A stretch of 64,000 bases of DNA from UBA2779 sp965232615 (GTDB lineage: Bacteria > Spirochaetota > Spirochaetia > DSM-2461), in contig OZ246985.1 of assembly GCA_965232615.1 (NCBI GenBank), positions 2,046,001-2,110,000 on the forward strand, given 5' to 3'. The notes below the pieces were generated by a model, which had not been told where the DNA came from, made no database searches, and saw only the letters and a program-made list of their open reading frames with translations. Positions within the stretch are counted from its first letter, which is position 1. Every line of letters starts with the position of its first letter. The translations under genes were made by a program, and so were the position numbers. Below, piece after piece: positions 46,017-55,881 of this stretch.

Positions 46017-47210
46017 CTAAAATACCCAGTTTTTTCGAAGCAATGGCAGTACGAACAGACTGGATATTAGTGCCATGCTACCAGAAATAAAACCTATCTG
46101 CTGGAATGTGAATTCCTTGAGAATAGCAAACCCGATGAAAGGGGCAAGTATACCGCGCATACCGGAAAGAAGAGCATGGGCAGACTGATAGAGTCGAACT
46201 TCACCAGCCCCAACAATTCGGGTCACCCAAAGCTGCCAGAGAAACAGTGATCCAGAGAGTCCTATCCCCATAAGCATTGCAGATATGATGATAACAGGCA
46301 AAGACTCAGTGAGGAAACACAGTGGCACACCAACAGCAAAGATCAGGTTGATATAGATCCTCATCGCTGGGAAACTCAATCTATGGTAAAGAGTGGCTGA
46401 AAACCGATTAAAGATGAGTTGAAATCCTGAGGGAATGACAACCAGTATCAATGTTGCTATGAAAGGAGAGATACCCAAACCCCTTTCCGGTTCAGCTAGA
46501 TAGACCGCCCTCAGCGGTATGGTACATAAATTGGCAAAACCTATAAACATCCAGCAAAACTGAACATAAACAAACCGGAGATCTCGAAACGGAAGGGTCA
46601 TGGCATGCAACCAGGATTCAGATCTGGGCGATGGCTTTGTCCCTGGCAGCCTTGCAAGAAGAAAAGCACTTACGATGAGTACACTGATGGCAGCCAGATT
46701 GATCCACCTCCACCAGGAAAGATTGAGATCCAGGATGTACCCGCACCCAAGACCAGAACATAGAGTAACAATGAGATTAAATCCTGCGCCATGAGAAATT
46801 CTGCGGGCACGTTTCTTATGATGATAAATCTCACCGTAGAGGTCAGTAAAGAAAGGCTGCCTCAGATGAAAGGCCGCTGAACATAGAGTGACTGCAATCG
46901 CATAAGCCATACCGTTCTGGACAACGGTCCCGACAGTCAAAGTTATTGCAGCAGCAATAGTCAATAGAAAAAGTATTCGGGATCGAGATATATTGGTGCG
47001 ATTGAGAAGTCCAATAAGGGGTGAGGACAATAGAAACCCAATGAACTTTGATGAAGCGATGAGACCTTTCCAAAAATCTCCAACTGAGAAGTACCGTATT
47101 GCTATAATGATGAAAACGGAATCAATGAGAGTTATAATGATACCATCGGTACTCTGTCTTATTGTGTCAATGAGCCATGTGCGTTTTTCGTCAGTCATTA
47201 ATGAACTCAT
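46017..47210 (-). CDS. MFS-type membrane transporter
   Basis: About twelve hydrophobic segments in 397 residues, with a loop after helix 2 (GLLNRTNISRSRILF) that fits the position of the major-facilitator motif A in altered form. Inner-membrane permease of unknown substrate. No neighbours hint at a pathway. I prefer the ATG at 47210; a GTG at 47249 and an ATG at 47198 are alternatives, and none has a strong ribosome-binding site. Confidence 0.75.
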   Translation of the reverse strand: MSSLMTDEKRTWLIDTIRQSTDGIIITLIDSVFIIIAIRYFSVGDFWKGLIASSKFIGFLLSSPLIGLLNRTNISRSRILFLLTIAAAITLTVGTVVQNGMAYAIAVTLCSAAFHLRQPFFTDLYGEIYHHKKRARRISHGAGFNLIVTLCSGLGCGYILDLNLSWWRWINLAAISVLIVSAFLLARLPGTKPSPRSESWLHAMTLPFRDLRFVYVQFCWMFIGFANLCTIPLRAVYLAEPERGLGISPFIATLILVVIPSGFQLIFNRFSATLYHRLSFPAMRIYINLIFAVGVPLCFLTESLPVIIISAMLMGIGLSGSLFLWQLWVTRIVGAGEVRLYQSAHALLSGMRGILAPFIGFAILKEFTFQQIGFISGSMALISSLFVLPLLRKNWVF

Positions 47211-47308
47211 GTGGTATAGTCTGTGAATCAGCCGATATTCGCAGGACACACAGAAGGCGGAACTGCTACATGCAGATTCATTACACTGTCAGCGGTTATG
47301 GACAATAC

Positions 47309-47671
47309 TCAGCCAATATTCTTTTCCATCTGATTCAAAGATCCACCCACAAAAACCTTACTGTATCCCATCATACGCAGTAAGCGAGCTCCTTTTCTGG
47401 CACGACTGCCTGTAGAACAGTACAGTATGAGGGGTTTGGATTTGTTGCCAAGCCGTTTGCCGCTTTTTGTAATTTTTTCAACAGGTATGCTCATAGCTCC
47501 AGGAAAATGCTTAACCCTGTACTCATCACTTGATCTGACATCAATGATATCAGCAGAGCTTATCAGTTCACGGAGACGTTTTCCATGACGACCGGATGTG
47601 AGCATTCTGGCATATCCATATACTGTGAGTCCTACTAGAATTATGGCACCGATAATTGTACTTCTATCCAT
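47309..47671 (-). CDS. Membrane-anchored rhodanese-like protein
   Basis: A single N-terminal membrane segment (TIIGAIILVGLTVYGYA) is followed by a rhodanese domain: ADIIDVRSSDEYRVKHFPGAMSIP and the active-site loop LYCSTGSRARKGA with Cys85 or so. Such proteins transfer sulfane sulfur or act in redox control. AGGAG stands before ATG 47671. Confidence 0.88.
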   Translation of the reverse strand: MDRSTIIGAIILVGLTVYGYARMLTSGRHGKRLRELISSADIIDVRSSDEYRVKHFPGAMSIPVEKITKSGKRLGNKSKPLILYCSTGSRARKGARLLRMMGYSKVFVGGSLNQMEKNIG

Positions 47672-47834
47672 AGAGTCTCCTGTGGGATATATTAGTTGAT
47701 TTCCCTATTATTGCCAATGGAAAAATCAAAGTCTGCTTCAATTTGACCGTTTTTACATTGATGACGAGTTTTTCATCTGATCTCCAAAAGAACTCCAGAT
47801 AAGGTATCTGTAAAAACAGATTCAGGGTACCTCT

Positions 47835-48788
47835 AAACTGAAGTTTTTATCGCAAGTCCACCATATTCCCATACATGGGAGCCATCCGTTTCCGCATTTC
47901 CCATTCAACATAGTAGGCAAGCATACAAACCAATACATGCGCCCGAACCCTGTCCTCCAGGCGGTGATAAACGGGCCGTAGCTTCAAGTCCACCAACTTC
48001 ATGTAGCGAAATGCCTGTTCAACGTTGGAGAGCCGTTTGTACGCAATTACAACCTTTTCGTCAGAGAGTTCTTCCGGATTTCCCTGTCAATTCTCGCTTC
48101 AGTTAGCATTCCTCGGTCACCGACCACAGTGATCCGTTCAAGACCGAAGCGATTTCGGAGTTTTTCAATCTGGCTGGAAACCGTCATCGGATCGGCTGTG
48201 TTGCCTTCAAAGACTTCAACCCCCACAGGACGTCCTTCTGAGTCACAAAGAAGACCCACTTCAATTTGTAGCTTGCCCCTCTTAAAAAGTGGCCAGTTTC
48301 GATTGTGGATGAAGAATACGTTGGGCAATAAGGGCGATAAGGGCGATAATCAAATTACGTTCGGGAGTTCGGCGGGAGGAAATTAACCGAGGAATATCAA
48401 GATCTTTCATAACCTTGAGGATGGCAACGGCGTGCGGCAGAGTTCGAGTGATTTTGAAATCATTTCCAGATAGGGCTTCTGGTCCTTCTTTAAGCAACCG
48501 TCGAAGGCCTTCAACGGCATGACCTGGCAGTTTGGTTAAATTAGCCAGAGTCTTTTTGACAACGCGGCCATTCTCTCGGTGGTCTTCCCGCAGCAGAATG
48601 CAGGGAGGCGAATTTCTGTTTGGTACTATTTGAATATACATGGGTGTATTATGAATTATATCTACATAATTGTCAATACAATAATATAATAAAATTGTAA
48701 TATTACATGGGGACGTTTTGAAGGCAAAACTAGCTCAACTTTTTTCTATATAAGTATTTAGCCCGAAATTCCCTTAAAACTTCAGTTT
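47835..48788 (-). mobile_element. Remnant of an IS1634-like insertion sequence
   Basis: A perfect 13-bp inverted repeat AAACTGAAGTTTT / AAAACTTCAGTTT bounds 954 bp, short for the family, so an internal part is lost. It sits directly against a mobile repeat end (GGGTACCTCT, 47825-47834). Confidence 0.8.
47847..48641 (-). pseudogene. Decayed IS1634-like transposase
   Basis: Three pieces in different frames remain. N-terminal (48641-48282): PNRNSPPCILLREDHRENGR. Middle (48328-48047): VGLLCDSEGRPVGVEVFEGN and the catalytic-type VVGDRGMLTEARI. C-terminal (about 48050-47847): RLSNVEQAFRYMKLVDLKLR with the last catalytic Glu. The first catalytic region is deleted between the N-terminal and middle pieces (SKLATF to FFIHNRNWPLFKRGK). 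Not functional. Confidence 0.85.
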
Positions 48789-48841
48789 AATTGGAATTGG
48801 TCTTTCAAATGACATTTGTCGCTCCTAAAAGTTTTTTAAAA

Positions 48842-51800
48842 CTACGCCGCCCTGCTCAACAACTGCACGAAAATCTCCTCCATCCTGGCCTGTATCTCAT
48901 CCTCGCTATATGCAGGGTCAGGCAAGCCAGTGTTCTCGTCGTACAGAAAATTAAGAATCTCGGTTTTGATTTGTGCTCTGGTAGCCGGGTTCGCTTTCCA
49001 GTCCGCCATACGGGACATTATCTCTTTGAGTTTGCTAAGCAGTTCCACTGCCACCTTCTTGATTCTATCAATTTCTGCCTTACTCAATTTTTCTTTTTTC
49101 AGAAGGTCGAAGATAAAAAGACTATACTGGTCAGGAAGTTCCTCACGGATATGCCGTTCCTCCTCTCTGTCGAGGTCGTCGTAGAACTTCAATAATTTTT
49201 CAAAAGTTTTCTCGATCGTCGGCCTGTCTTTTTCCTTGTTGTAGTCCTTTATCAAATCCTGGTAGTGTTGCTGAAAATCGGTACGAAGCGGGTTCTGTTT
49301 CATCATCTCAGTCAATTTGGCGTCAATAACCGATTTCAGGCTCTGGACAGTGGTATTCTTTTTACTGGACTTTTCAAACTCCTGCCGCAGGCGTTCAAAA
49401 TCAATCTTTGAAATATCATACAGATGTCCGTCCCCCTGGTAACTGTCCCGAACCTCGATAGCGTCATCAATAACACCGTGGAGTTCTTTAATAATCTCGG
49501 AGATGTCAGCACTATTGCGGTCACCAATCAGGCTTTTATAGACGATATTTATAGCATCGTAATCGTGGCGGTAATCGTTAACCTGGGGCTTGATATTGAT
49601 ACAGACTTTGAACTTCTTGAACACCTCACGGCACATTATCTCAAAGCGTTTTCTGGTCTGGTCATTCTGGTTGACCGCTTCTTTGGCGTCGTCGATAGCC
49701 TTGTTTCGGTCAAAGCCTGTAAACTTATTGATGTCATCCAGTTCAACATTATTTTCTTTCAGGAAGGCTTTGATAAAGGCAATCCCCTCAGCCAGGTCAG
49801 CAATCAAGTCTTCCTCAGCAGGTTTGATGGGGTCTACCTCTGGACCATCTCCAGGTTCACCGTCACCCTCATAACCAGCAAAAGTAGCCAGGGCTTTTCT
49901 CAGGTTTTTGAGGATACCGCAGTAATCCACAATCAAACCGTTATTTTTCCCCTCGTTTACACGGTTTGCTCGGGCAATGGCCTGCATTAAGGTGTGCGCT
50001 TTCAGGGGCTTGTCCAGGTATAGAGTTGAAAGGCTTTTCACATCAAACCCCGTTAGCCACATCGCACAGACGAACACGACCCGAAAGGGGTGGTCGGTAT
50101 TCTTAAAGGCGGTTTCTATATCTACCCGTTCATCTCCAGCAGTATCAAAGCCGTTTATCATTCGCTCACGATGAGGTGTAATATCCACACTCCATTTATT
50201 GAACTTCTCAATTTCTCCCTGTTCCTCGGAGATAACCACGGACATCTGGGTCTCCTCCATCCAGGCAATTTGCCGCTCCCGAAAGGCCATTTCTTCGGGC
50301 TCGGTAATCTTCTTTTCAGTAGATTTGAGGGCTCCAATTCTCTTTTTCCATTCCTCCTGGACAATGTCGTGCATTCGGACGCAAGTTACTTTATCAATAC
50401 AAATGAACATTGCTTTTCCGCTTTCCCAGGCCGTCGAATAATGCTCCACAAAGTCTTTGGCAATTTGCCTGAGACGTTTGTCAGCCGTGATAATGTGGTA
50501 GTCTCTGCGGAGTTCTTTCTCCAGTTTCTCGGCGGTATTGATGTCCTCAACTTCAAGTTCTGCAAGTTTCTCAGCGATACGGTCGTTGAGCCCCTCTGTG
50601 GTAATTCCGAGTTTTTCTCCCCTGGCGTCATAATACAGAGGAACCGTTGCCCCATCCTCAACCGCCCGTTGAAAATCGTAAGTGGAAATATAGTCCCCGA
50701 ACACATCTTTAGTGACTTCGTCCTCACCTTTGAAAAGCGGGGTTCCAGTGAAGCCTATATAACTGGCTTGGGGGATGGCATTTCGCATATTAAGGGCAAG
50801 TCTGCCGTACTGGGTTCGGTGTGCTTCATCGGATACGACGATAATGTCCTCTCGATTGGAATATGGCTTGGAAGGGTCAACGTCTTTATTGAACTTTTGA
50901 ATGAGTGTAAACACGAATGCTTTATGCTGGGATAATAGTTCGGTCAGATGTTTCCCGCTGGAAGCACGGCATTCATCCTTATCATTGTCTGCAAGTCCGC
51001 AGCCTGCGAAGGTTTTATATATCTGGGTATCCAGGTCATCCCTGTCAGTAAGGACGAGAAAGGTGTAATTTCCCCCGAGTTTTCGGTGAACTTTTCGGGT
51101 GAAAAACACCATACTGTACGACTTGCCTGAGCCCTGGGTATGCCAGAATACTCCCAGTTTGCCGTCCCGTTCTTTTCTCTGTTTGACGGCTTCAATTGCT
51201 TTATTGACCCCAAGGAACTGCTGGTTCTGAGCAACGATTTTGGTCAGGCTACGGCTGCTTTCGTCGAACAGGATAAAGTTTTCGATTATATCTATGAGGT
51301 TTGCTTTGGTGCAGATACCCTTTAAGAGGGTCTCCATATCCACAACACCCTTGTCATCTTCTTTAAGACGCTTCCACTCTCTGAAAAACTTGAAAGGAGA
51401 TGAAAAGGCACCAACCACCGCTTCAATTCCATTTCCCAGGATACAAAGGCCATTATGGTGAAAGAGTTGCGGAACCCGTTCTTTATAAGTAACCAGGTTT
51501 TCCTCATAGGCGGCCTGGACACTCTTGTGGACATTTTTAAGTTCCATAAATACCAGGGGGATACCATTCACAAAACCCATCACATCCGCTCGTCGCCTGC
51601 CAAGGGGGCCTCGTATCCAGAACTCACGGACACAGAGGAAATGATTGTTCTCTGGGTTGGAATAATCGATGACTTTCAGTTTTTGCTTGTCCTGCTCTCC
51701 CTTTTTATTTTTGAATGTTACCTGAATACCGTCTTTGAGTAAGTCGTATTTTTCTTTGTTGATTTGAATGAGGGATTGGGTGGTGGTGTATTCGGTGAAG

Positions 51801-52030
51801 GTGCGGATAGCCTCGTCATAGGCGATGTCAGGAAGGTTTGGGTTCAGTTTAACCAGGGCTTCACGGAGGTAACGGGTGAGGATTACTTCGAGGTCATTAC
51901 TTCGACCGAGCAGGCTGTCTCTGCCGAAGTCCTCGTTATTGTAGGCAAATATATTATCCCAGCCGAGTTGCTTTTCCAGGTAATCGGCTGTGGTGGTTTG
52001 GACTAAATTATCCTCTGTGAATAGGTTCAT
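48842..52030 (-). CDS. hsdR: Type I restriction enzyme, R subunit
   Basis: 1062 residues. The N-terminal nuclease domain has GIPLVFMELKN (PD-ExK core), followed by the translocase motor with Walker A QGSGKSYSM and the Walker B box DEAHRTQYG, then GFTGTPLF. Late motor motif: QAIARANRVNEG. It is the last gene of the operon and overlaps the DUF3644 gene by 4 bp (ATGA type). It restricts unmodified DNA together with HsdM and HsdS. No frameshift seen. Confidence 0.95.
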   Translation of the reverse strand: MNLFTEDNLVQTTTADYLEKQLGWDNIFAYNNEDFGRDSLLGRSNDLEVILTRYLREALVKLNPNLPDIAYDEAIRTFTEYTTTQSLIQINKEKYDLLKDGIQVTFKNKKGEQDKQKLKVIDYSNPENNHFLCVREFWIRGPLGRRRADVMGFVNGIPLVFMELKNVHKSVQAAYEENLVTYKERVPQLFHHNGLCILGNGIEAVVGAFSSPFKFFREWKRLKEDDKGVVDMETLLKGICTKANLIDIIENFILFDESSRSLTKIVAQNQQFLGVNKAIEAVKQRKERDGKLGVFWHTQGSGKSYSMVFFTRKVHRKLGGNYTFLVLTDRDDLDTQIYKTFAGCGLADNDKDECRASSGKHLTELLSQHKAFVFTLIQKFNKDVDPSKPYSNREDIIVVSDEAHRTQYGRLALNMRNAIPQASYIGFTGTPLFKGEDEVTKDVFGDYISTYDFQRAVEDGATVPLYYDARGEKLGITTEGLNDRIAEKLAELEVEDINTAEKLEKELRRDYHIITADKRLRQIAKDFVEHYSTAWESGKAMFICIDKVTCVRMHDIVQEEWKKRIGALKSTEKKITEPEEMAFRERQIAWMEETQMSVVISEEQGEIEKFNKWSVDITPHRERMINGFDTAGDERVDIETAFKNTDHPFRVVFVCAMWLTGFDVKSLSTLYLDKPLKAHTLMQAIARANRVNEGKNNGLIVDYCGILKNLRKALATFAGYEGDGEPGDGPEVDPIKPAEEDLIADLAEGIAFIKAFLKENNVELDDINKFTGFDRNKAIDDAKEAVNQNDQTRKRFEIMCREVFKKFKVCINIKPQVNDYRHDYDAINIVYKSLIGDRNSADISEIIKELHGVIDDAIEVRDSYQGDGHLYDISKIDFERLRQEFEKSSKKNTTVQSLKSVIDAKLTEMMKQNPLRTDFQQHYQDLIKDYNKEKDRPTIEKTFEKLLKFYDDLDREEERHIREELPDQYSLFIFDLLKKEKLSKAEIDRIKKVAVELLSKLKEIMSRMADWKANPATRAQIKTEILNFLYDENTGLPDPAYSEDEIQARMEEIFVQLLSRAA

Positions 52031-53271
52031 ACTTTCCCCCCCTTCTTTTTCTCTCTAAACCTGCGTACAACATCAATGTAGTCTTTATTGGTTTTAATTT
52101 TTTTAACTATAAACTCTACAAGTTCATTGGAATACTTGTGAGTAACTGGGTTTTTTATCTGATAATAATACCGACCTTCTGTTTTCCGTATTCCTTCATA
52201 TTTCAAAATCTGCTGAAAATCATATTGATTAAGGTCTCTAAATAGTTTCTTATTTGAAAGAATAGTGTTAACTTTTCTTAGAATATCTTTTGACAAATTT
52301 GGGTGTGTTCGGTTGTGGTCTTTAGGCACCTCAATAATAATGCCTTCTGCATTTGCATTTTCCTTCTGTACGGCTATTTTGAAATCAGTGTCAGTCTCCT
52401 TTTTAGTTAGCACCAATTTATATTCGATTGGAATAGCAAATCTATAATCAGATGTTGTTTTATCGATGACGGATATTTTTTTTATGAGGTTTGCAAAGGC
52501 CTGTTCTGATTTATCACTTAATATGAAAGGAACAGATGTCTCATCCAATGACTGTGCGTCAGAAACCAGCGTAAAAAGCCCTGCGGAACGGTCAGCATAA
52601 GGATTTGGATATTGAAAAGTCTTTAATGCTTCAATGTAGTTAAAAATTGTGGATTGAAACACCCGAATTAGCGTTGATGTTTGAATAGGAATGACTGAAT
52701 GAACTGCCATATCCCTAATTTCGTTCAAGACTTCTAAATTCTTTCTTATTGGATTTTTTGCTGTAGGATAGATTATTTCAATGGCTTTCAAAAATGCTAT
52801 AGTCCTTCCATCAGCACGCTGTATAGATTTTTCCCCTTGGGTTTCAAGTAGTCTTGCTTTTAATAATAACTCCCAGGCATTCGCAAGAAGGATATAAAAG
52901 CCTTCTATGCGGTATTCATTCATCGGGTTATTATAGTTCGCTAATGCAGTATAAAATGCCTGGACACTTTTCTTTCGGTAAAGACTGCTTTTGGTATCCT
53001 TTTCGCCTTTAACACCATAGTTTTTTTGAGACATATATTGTGCAAAGGAAGGATAATCGATGTGGGTTATCCCTTTGGCAAAATAAAGATTTTGAGATTG
53101 AAAAATATAAACGTTAATCAGTTTATTTCTGATATATACACCAATGGTTCCAACTTTATACCCAGTCTCCTTCGCCAGCATTTCTTTTGAGAAAGATGCA
53201 TTCTGAGCCTCGTACTTTTTGAGTACATCAAAAAGGGCTTGGTATTTATCTCGTTCTCTGGTCTTTGACAT
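52027..53271 (-). CDS. DUF3644-domain protein inside the restriction operon
   Basis: 414 residues. The block EGFYILLANAWELLLKARLLE and the later NLEVLNEIRDMAVHSVIP are typical of DUF3644, a family often in defence islands. The N-terminal 60 residues look like a DNA-binding helix-turn-helix (FSKEMLAKETGYKVGTIGVY). It lies between hsdS and hsdR with tight spacing, so it is an integral part of the operon. Its job is unknown; control of restriction or a second defence step are possibilities. Confidence 0.8.
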   Translation of the reverse strand: MSKTRERDKYQALFDVLKKYEAQNASFSKEMLAKETGYKVGTIGVYIRNKLINVYIFQSQNLYFAKGITHIDYPSFAQYMSQKNYGVKGEKDTKSSLYRKKSVQAFYTALANYNNPMNEYRIEGFYILLANAWELLLKARLLETQGEKSIQRADGRTIAFLKAIEIIYPTAKNPIRKNLEVLNEIRDMAVHSVIPIQTSTLIRVFQSTIFNYIEALKTFQYPNPYADRSAGLFTLVSDAQSLDETSVPFILSDKSEQAFANLIKKISVIDKTTSDYRFAIPIEYKLVLTKKETDTDFKIAVQKENANAEGIIIEVPKDHNRTHPNLSKDILRKVNTILSNKKLFRDLNQYDFQQILKYEGIRKTEGRYYYQIKNPVTHKYSNELVEFIVKKIKTNKDYIDVVRRFREKKKGGKV

Positions 53272-53273
53272 TC

Positions 53274-54497
53274 TTATACCTTTAGGTCTCCATTTATCAA
53301 CCTTGGTAATAATAAATCTCTTGCTATTTGATAATTCATATTTTGTTCAATCAAGTTCAATCTAAAATTAAAGATAGATTTCTGGTCCTCGCAAAATATT
53401 TTTAATAAATGTATCGGAGGAACCACCATATTAAGACGTTCAATTTGCCCTCCACTTATATTTGGTTGAGCCGCTCCACCACCAGTATTTATTATTGTGG
53501 TTTGGATTTCTGGTAAAGAAAAGAAAGAATAAACATATGGTGTAATACTAAAACCAAATTTACTCTTGAACATCGCTACACGTTGATTTAAATAACAATT
53601 TCCACTGGATTTAGGCATTATTCCAATCTTACCTATTGTTGCACCAGTCATCGCAATTATTAAGGTTCCTGGGGGGATAATGAATTTGGAAGCCTTTTCT
53701 GCAACGTTATCGTTGATATATTGACAATCCTCGGTATCGACATTTCCGTTTGCTGTAATATTCTTAATTTTAATCACAGGGTTTCCTTCAGCCTGCCAAT
53801 CTTTGCTTTTAAAGGCGTATCCAGGTAGAACTTCACACACCTCCCCAAGCGTCTTCCTCTCCCATCCCTCGGGCACCCCGTCCACAACCTTCACCTTCTC
53901 GTGCCCAGGGAACTTGAACCGCACAAACCACTCCTTATACAAATGCCGTGCGGCCTGTTCCAGCAGGGCAATGCGGCGTTTGTTGTTCTCAATCAGGTCA
54001 TCGTAGGCGGAGAGAATGTCGGCAATGCGTTTCTGGGTGGGGAGCGGGGGGAGAGGGACTTTCAGCGTTCTTAATGCCCCTTGTGACAAGTTAATTATCG
54101 TGGTACCACTTGAAAGGTTTTTTATTTTCTCACGATATAACGGAGATAATAAAAGGTACAGTAAATAATTAGAGTTAATTTTTTCTGAGTATGGACGAAA
54201 CCTAATGACGAACCCACAATGTGTTCCCTCTTCTGGAACCTCAGATTTGAACTTACCAACAAGACCAACTCCATCTCTTTTGACAGATGACCTCACAAAA
54301 AAAATATCATTCATTTCCGATAAGTCGTCTGCTTTTAATTCAATTTTTACTTCATCAAAATCTTGATGATACAAATAATGATGGTCTGTAATATTCTTAA
54401 CGTTGATGACAGGTATACCTTCACCCATTTTTTCTTTTGAAAAGTTAACACCATTTTTGAAGTCGCCAAGGTCACCAAGGCTTATCAATTCACTCAC
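53274..54497 (-). CDS. hsdS: Type I restriction enzyme, S (specificity) subunit
   Basis: Two target-recognition domains separated by the conserved helix region (PPLPTQKRIADILSAYDDLI then NNKRRIALLEQAARHLYKEW), and a second conserved region at the end (LIEQNMNYQIARDLLLPRLI). 407 residues, the usual size. The GTG at 54497 overlaps the upstream stop as GTGA and has GGAGG 7 nt before it. The two half-sites recognised cannot be read from the sequence. Confidence 0.93.
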   Translation of the reverse strand: MSELISLGDLGDFKNGVNFSKEKMGEGIPVINVKNITDHHYLYHQDFDEVKIELKADDLSEMNDIFFVRSSVKRDGVGLVGKFKSEVPEEGTHCGFVIRFRPYSEKINSNYLLYLLLSPLYREKIKNLSSGTTIINLSQGALRTLKVPLPPLPTQKRIADILSAYDDLIENNKRRIALLEQAARHLYKEWFVRFKFPGHEKVKVVDGVPEGWERKTLGEVCEVLPGYAFKSKDWQAEGNPVIKIKNITANGNVDTEDCQYINDNVAEKASKFIIPPGTLIIAMTGATIGKIGIMPKSSGNCYLNQRVAMFKSKFGFSITPYVYSFFSLPEIQTTIINTGGGAAQPNISGGQIERLNMVVPPIHLLKIFCEDQKSIFNFRLNLIEQNMNYQIARDLLLPRLINGDLKV

Positions 54498-55879
54498 TCC
54501 ACCACCTCCCAATGTCCGCCTTTCGCTCCGCCAATCCGTTTCAATTTGCCTTCTTTTTTCATTTTAGCAATCTGCCACTCTATGCCGCTGCTTGATAATC
54601 CAAGGATATCAGTTAGTTCCCGAGTGCTTATCTGAGGCTGTTTTCTCATTAGTTGGATGATTTTCTCCCCAGTTTTCTCCCCAGTTTTCTCCCCAGTTTT
54701 CTCCCCAGTTTCGCCACCACCAGGTTGCTCAGTCTTTTTCTCGGTTTCCCAGCCCTTGGTCTGCTTCACAAAAGTGACAGTGAAAAAAGTTCCAAAGTCA
54801 AAAATCGGTAGTTCATTTCCTGCTTCACTACACAGGTCTCTCATTTTCTTTATGCCCGTTCCCATTTTCTCGATGTGGGTTGTTCTAAGAAGCATTTCAG
54901 CAATTATGGGATTTCGGGTCACACTCTTAATGCCAAACTCCTCTGGTTTGAGTGTAGAGGGAAGCCCCCCTGGGTTAGATATTTCCACTCGGTCATCAAA
55001 GACCTCTATCATCGTACAGGCACCAGCGTTTGTATAGTCCCTGTGGGTAACGGCATTGATGATGGCCTCACGCAGGGCTTCATAAGGGATTTCAGGGATA
55101 TTCTTTCTCTGTAGTTCGCCATAGGGCAGTTCATACCGAACATTGATGACCCGTTTCAAAAAGACCATTGCGTTTTCGATATTGGATAGAATATCCCCCT
55201 GATAATCTTTGCGGTCGATTACATTTCGTTTATTTGTCCCTTTGTAGAGGGCACAGGTAATCCCCGTATAAGTCATTGCGTTTTCAGGAAGTTGTCCAAA
55301 GAAAAGATATCCAGCATTGGTCAGTTGAAAGTCCTCTGTGAGGAGTGCACACCTAAGATTAGCGAGGGTGTGAATATCAGAGGAGGTGGTACTTAGACCT
55401 GCCTTCTTGGCATAAGCATTATACAGGCTTTTATCGTAGACCTGCTCGGAAGGAAAGGTTTTATAGGGTTGTTCATCCCAGCGAATATGCCCTTCGTTTT
55501 GAATAAAATTGATAACCTCATCACGGGTTAGTTTCTGAGAGTTAGGGCCTATACGTGTATAGAACCCTGTCTTACATTGGTAGGGTTTATCCTTTCCCTC
55601 AGGTACAGTTGCAACAATGACATCTTCGATTTCTGAAAGGTGTATGACAACATTGGGTTCGCAGTTTCGGGCGGTATCCTGGATTTGGGATTTCAGTTTG
55701 TTTTTATCCTTGACCCCGATAACAGTTCCGTCATCTCGTACTCCAAGCAGTATTGTCCCCCCTCTCGAATTGGCAAAGGCAACCATCTCACTGGCCAGGT
55801 CTTTGGAAACCCCTTCTTTATATTCGAGGGTAAAGCCTTCGCCCTCTGAAAGATATAGTTCGAATAATTCTCTTTTCAT
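54494..55879 (-). CDS. AlbA_2 / RecG-like ATP-binding protein of the restriction operon
   Basis: 461 residues. The N-terminal AlbA_2 (Schlafen-type) domain has TLEYKEGVSKDLASEMVAFA then NSRGGTILLGVRDDG. A GHKL-like ATP-binding C-terminal part follows (EALREAIINAVTHRDY, VEISNPGGLPSTLK, MGTGIKKMRDLC). A linker of four TGEK repeats leads to a winged helix (STRELTDILGLSSSGIEWQI) that should bind DNA. Such proteins are frequent next to restriction genes and may regulate them. Confidence 0.88.
   Translation of the reverse strand: MKRELFELYLSEGEGFTLEYKEGVSKDLASEMVAFANSRGGTILLGVRDDGTVIGVKDKNKLKSQIQDTARNCEPNVVIHLSEIEDVIVATVPEGKDKPYQCKTGFYTRIGPNSQKLTRDEVINFIQNEGHIRWDEQPYKTFPSEQVYDKSLYNAYAKKAGLSTTSSDIHTLANLRCALLTEDFQLTNAGYLFFGQLPENAMTYTGITCALYKGTNKRNVIDRKDYQGDILSNIENAMVFLKRVINVRYELPYGELQRKNIPEIPYEALREAIINAVTHRDYTNAGACTMIEVFDDRVEISNPGGLPSTLKPEEFGIKSVTRNPIIAEMLLRTTHIEKMGTGIKKMRDLCSEAGNELPIFDFGTFFTVTFVKQTKGWETEKKTEQPGGGETGEKTGEKTGEKTGEKIIQLMRKQPQISTRELTDILGLSSSGIEWQIAKMKKEGKLKRIGGAKGGHWEVVE
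54661..54708. repeat. Four tandem 12-bp repeats inside the AlbA_2 gene
   Basis: The unit TTTTCTCCCCAG (plus strand) stands four times in a row and codes for TGEK repeats in the linker before the winged helix. As the unit is a multiple of three, copy changes alter linker length without shifting frame. Confidence 0.9.
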
Positions 55880-55881
55880 AG

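Noticed and set aside
47804..47823. ATCTGT-AAAA-ACAGAT hairpin as a terminator upstream of the IS1634 remnant
   Set aside because: Only 6 bp of AT-rich stem and no gene that would end there in a suitable direction.
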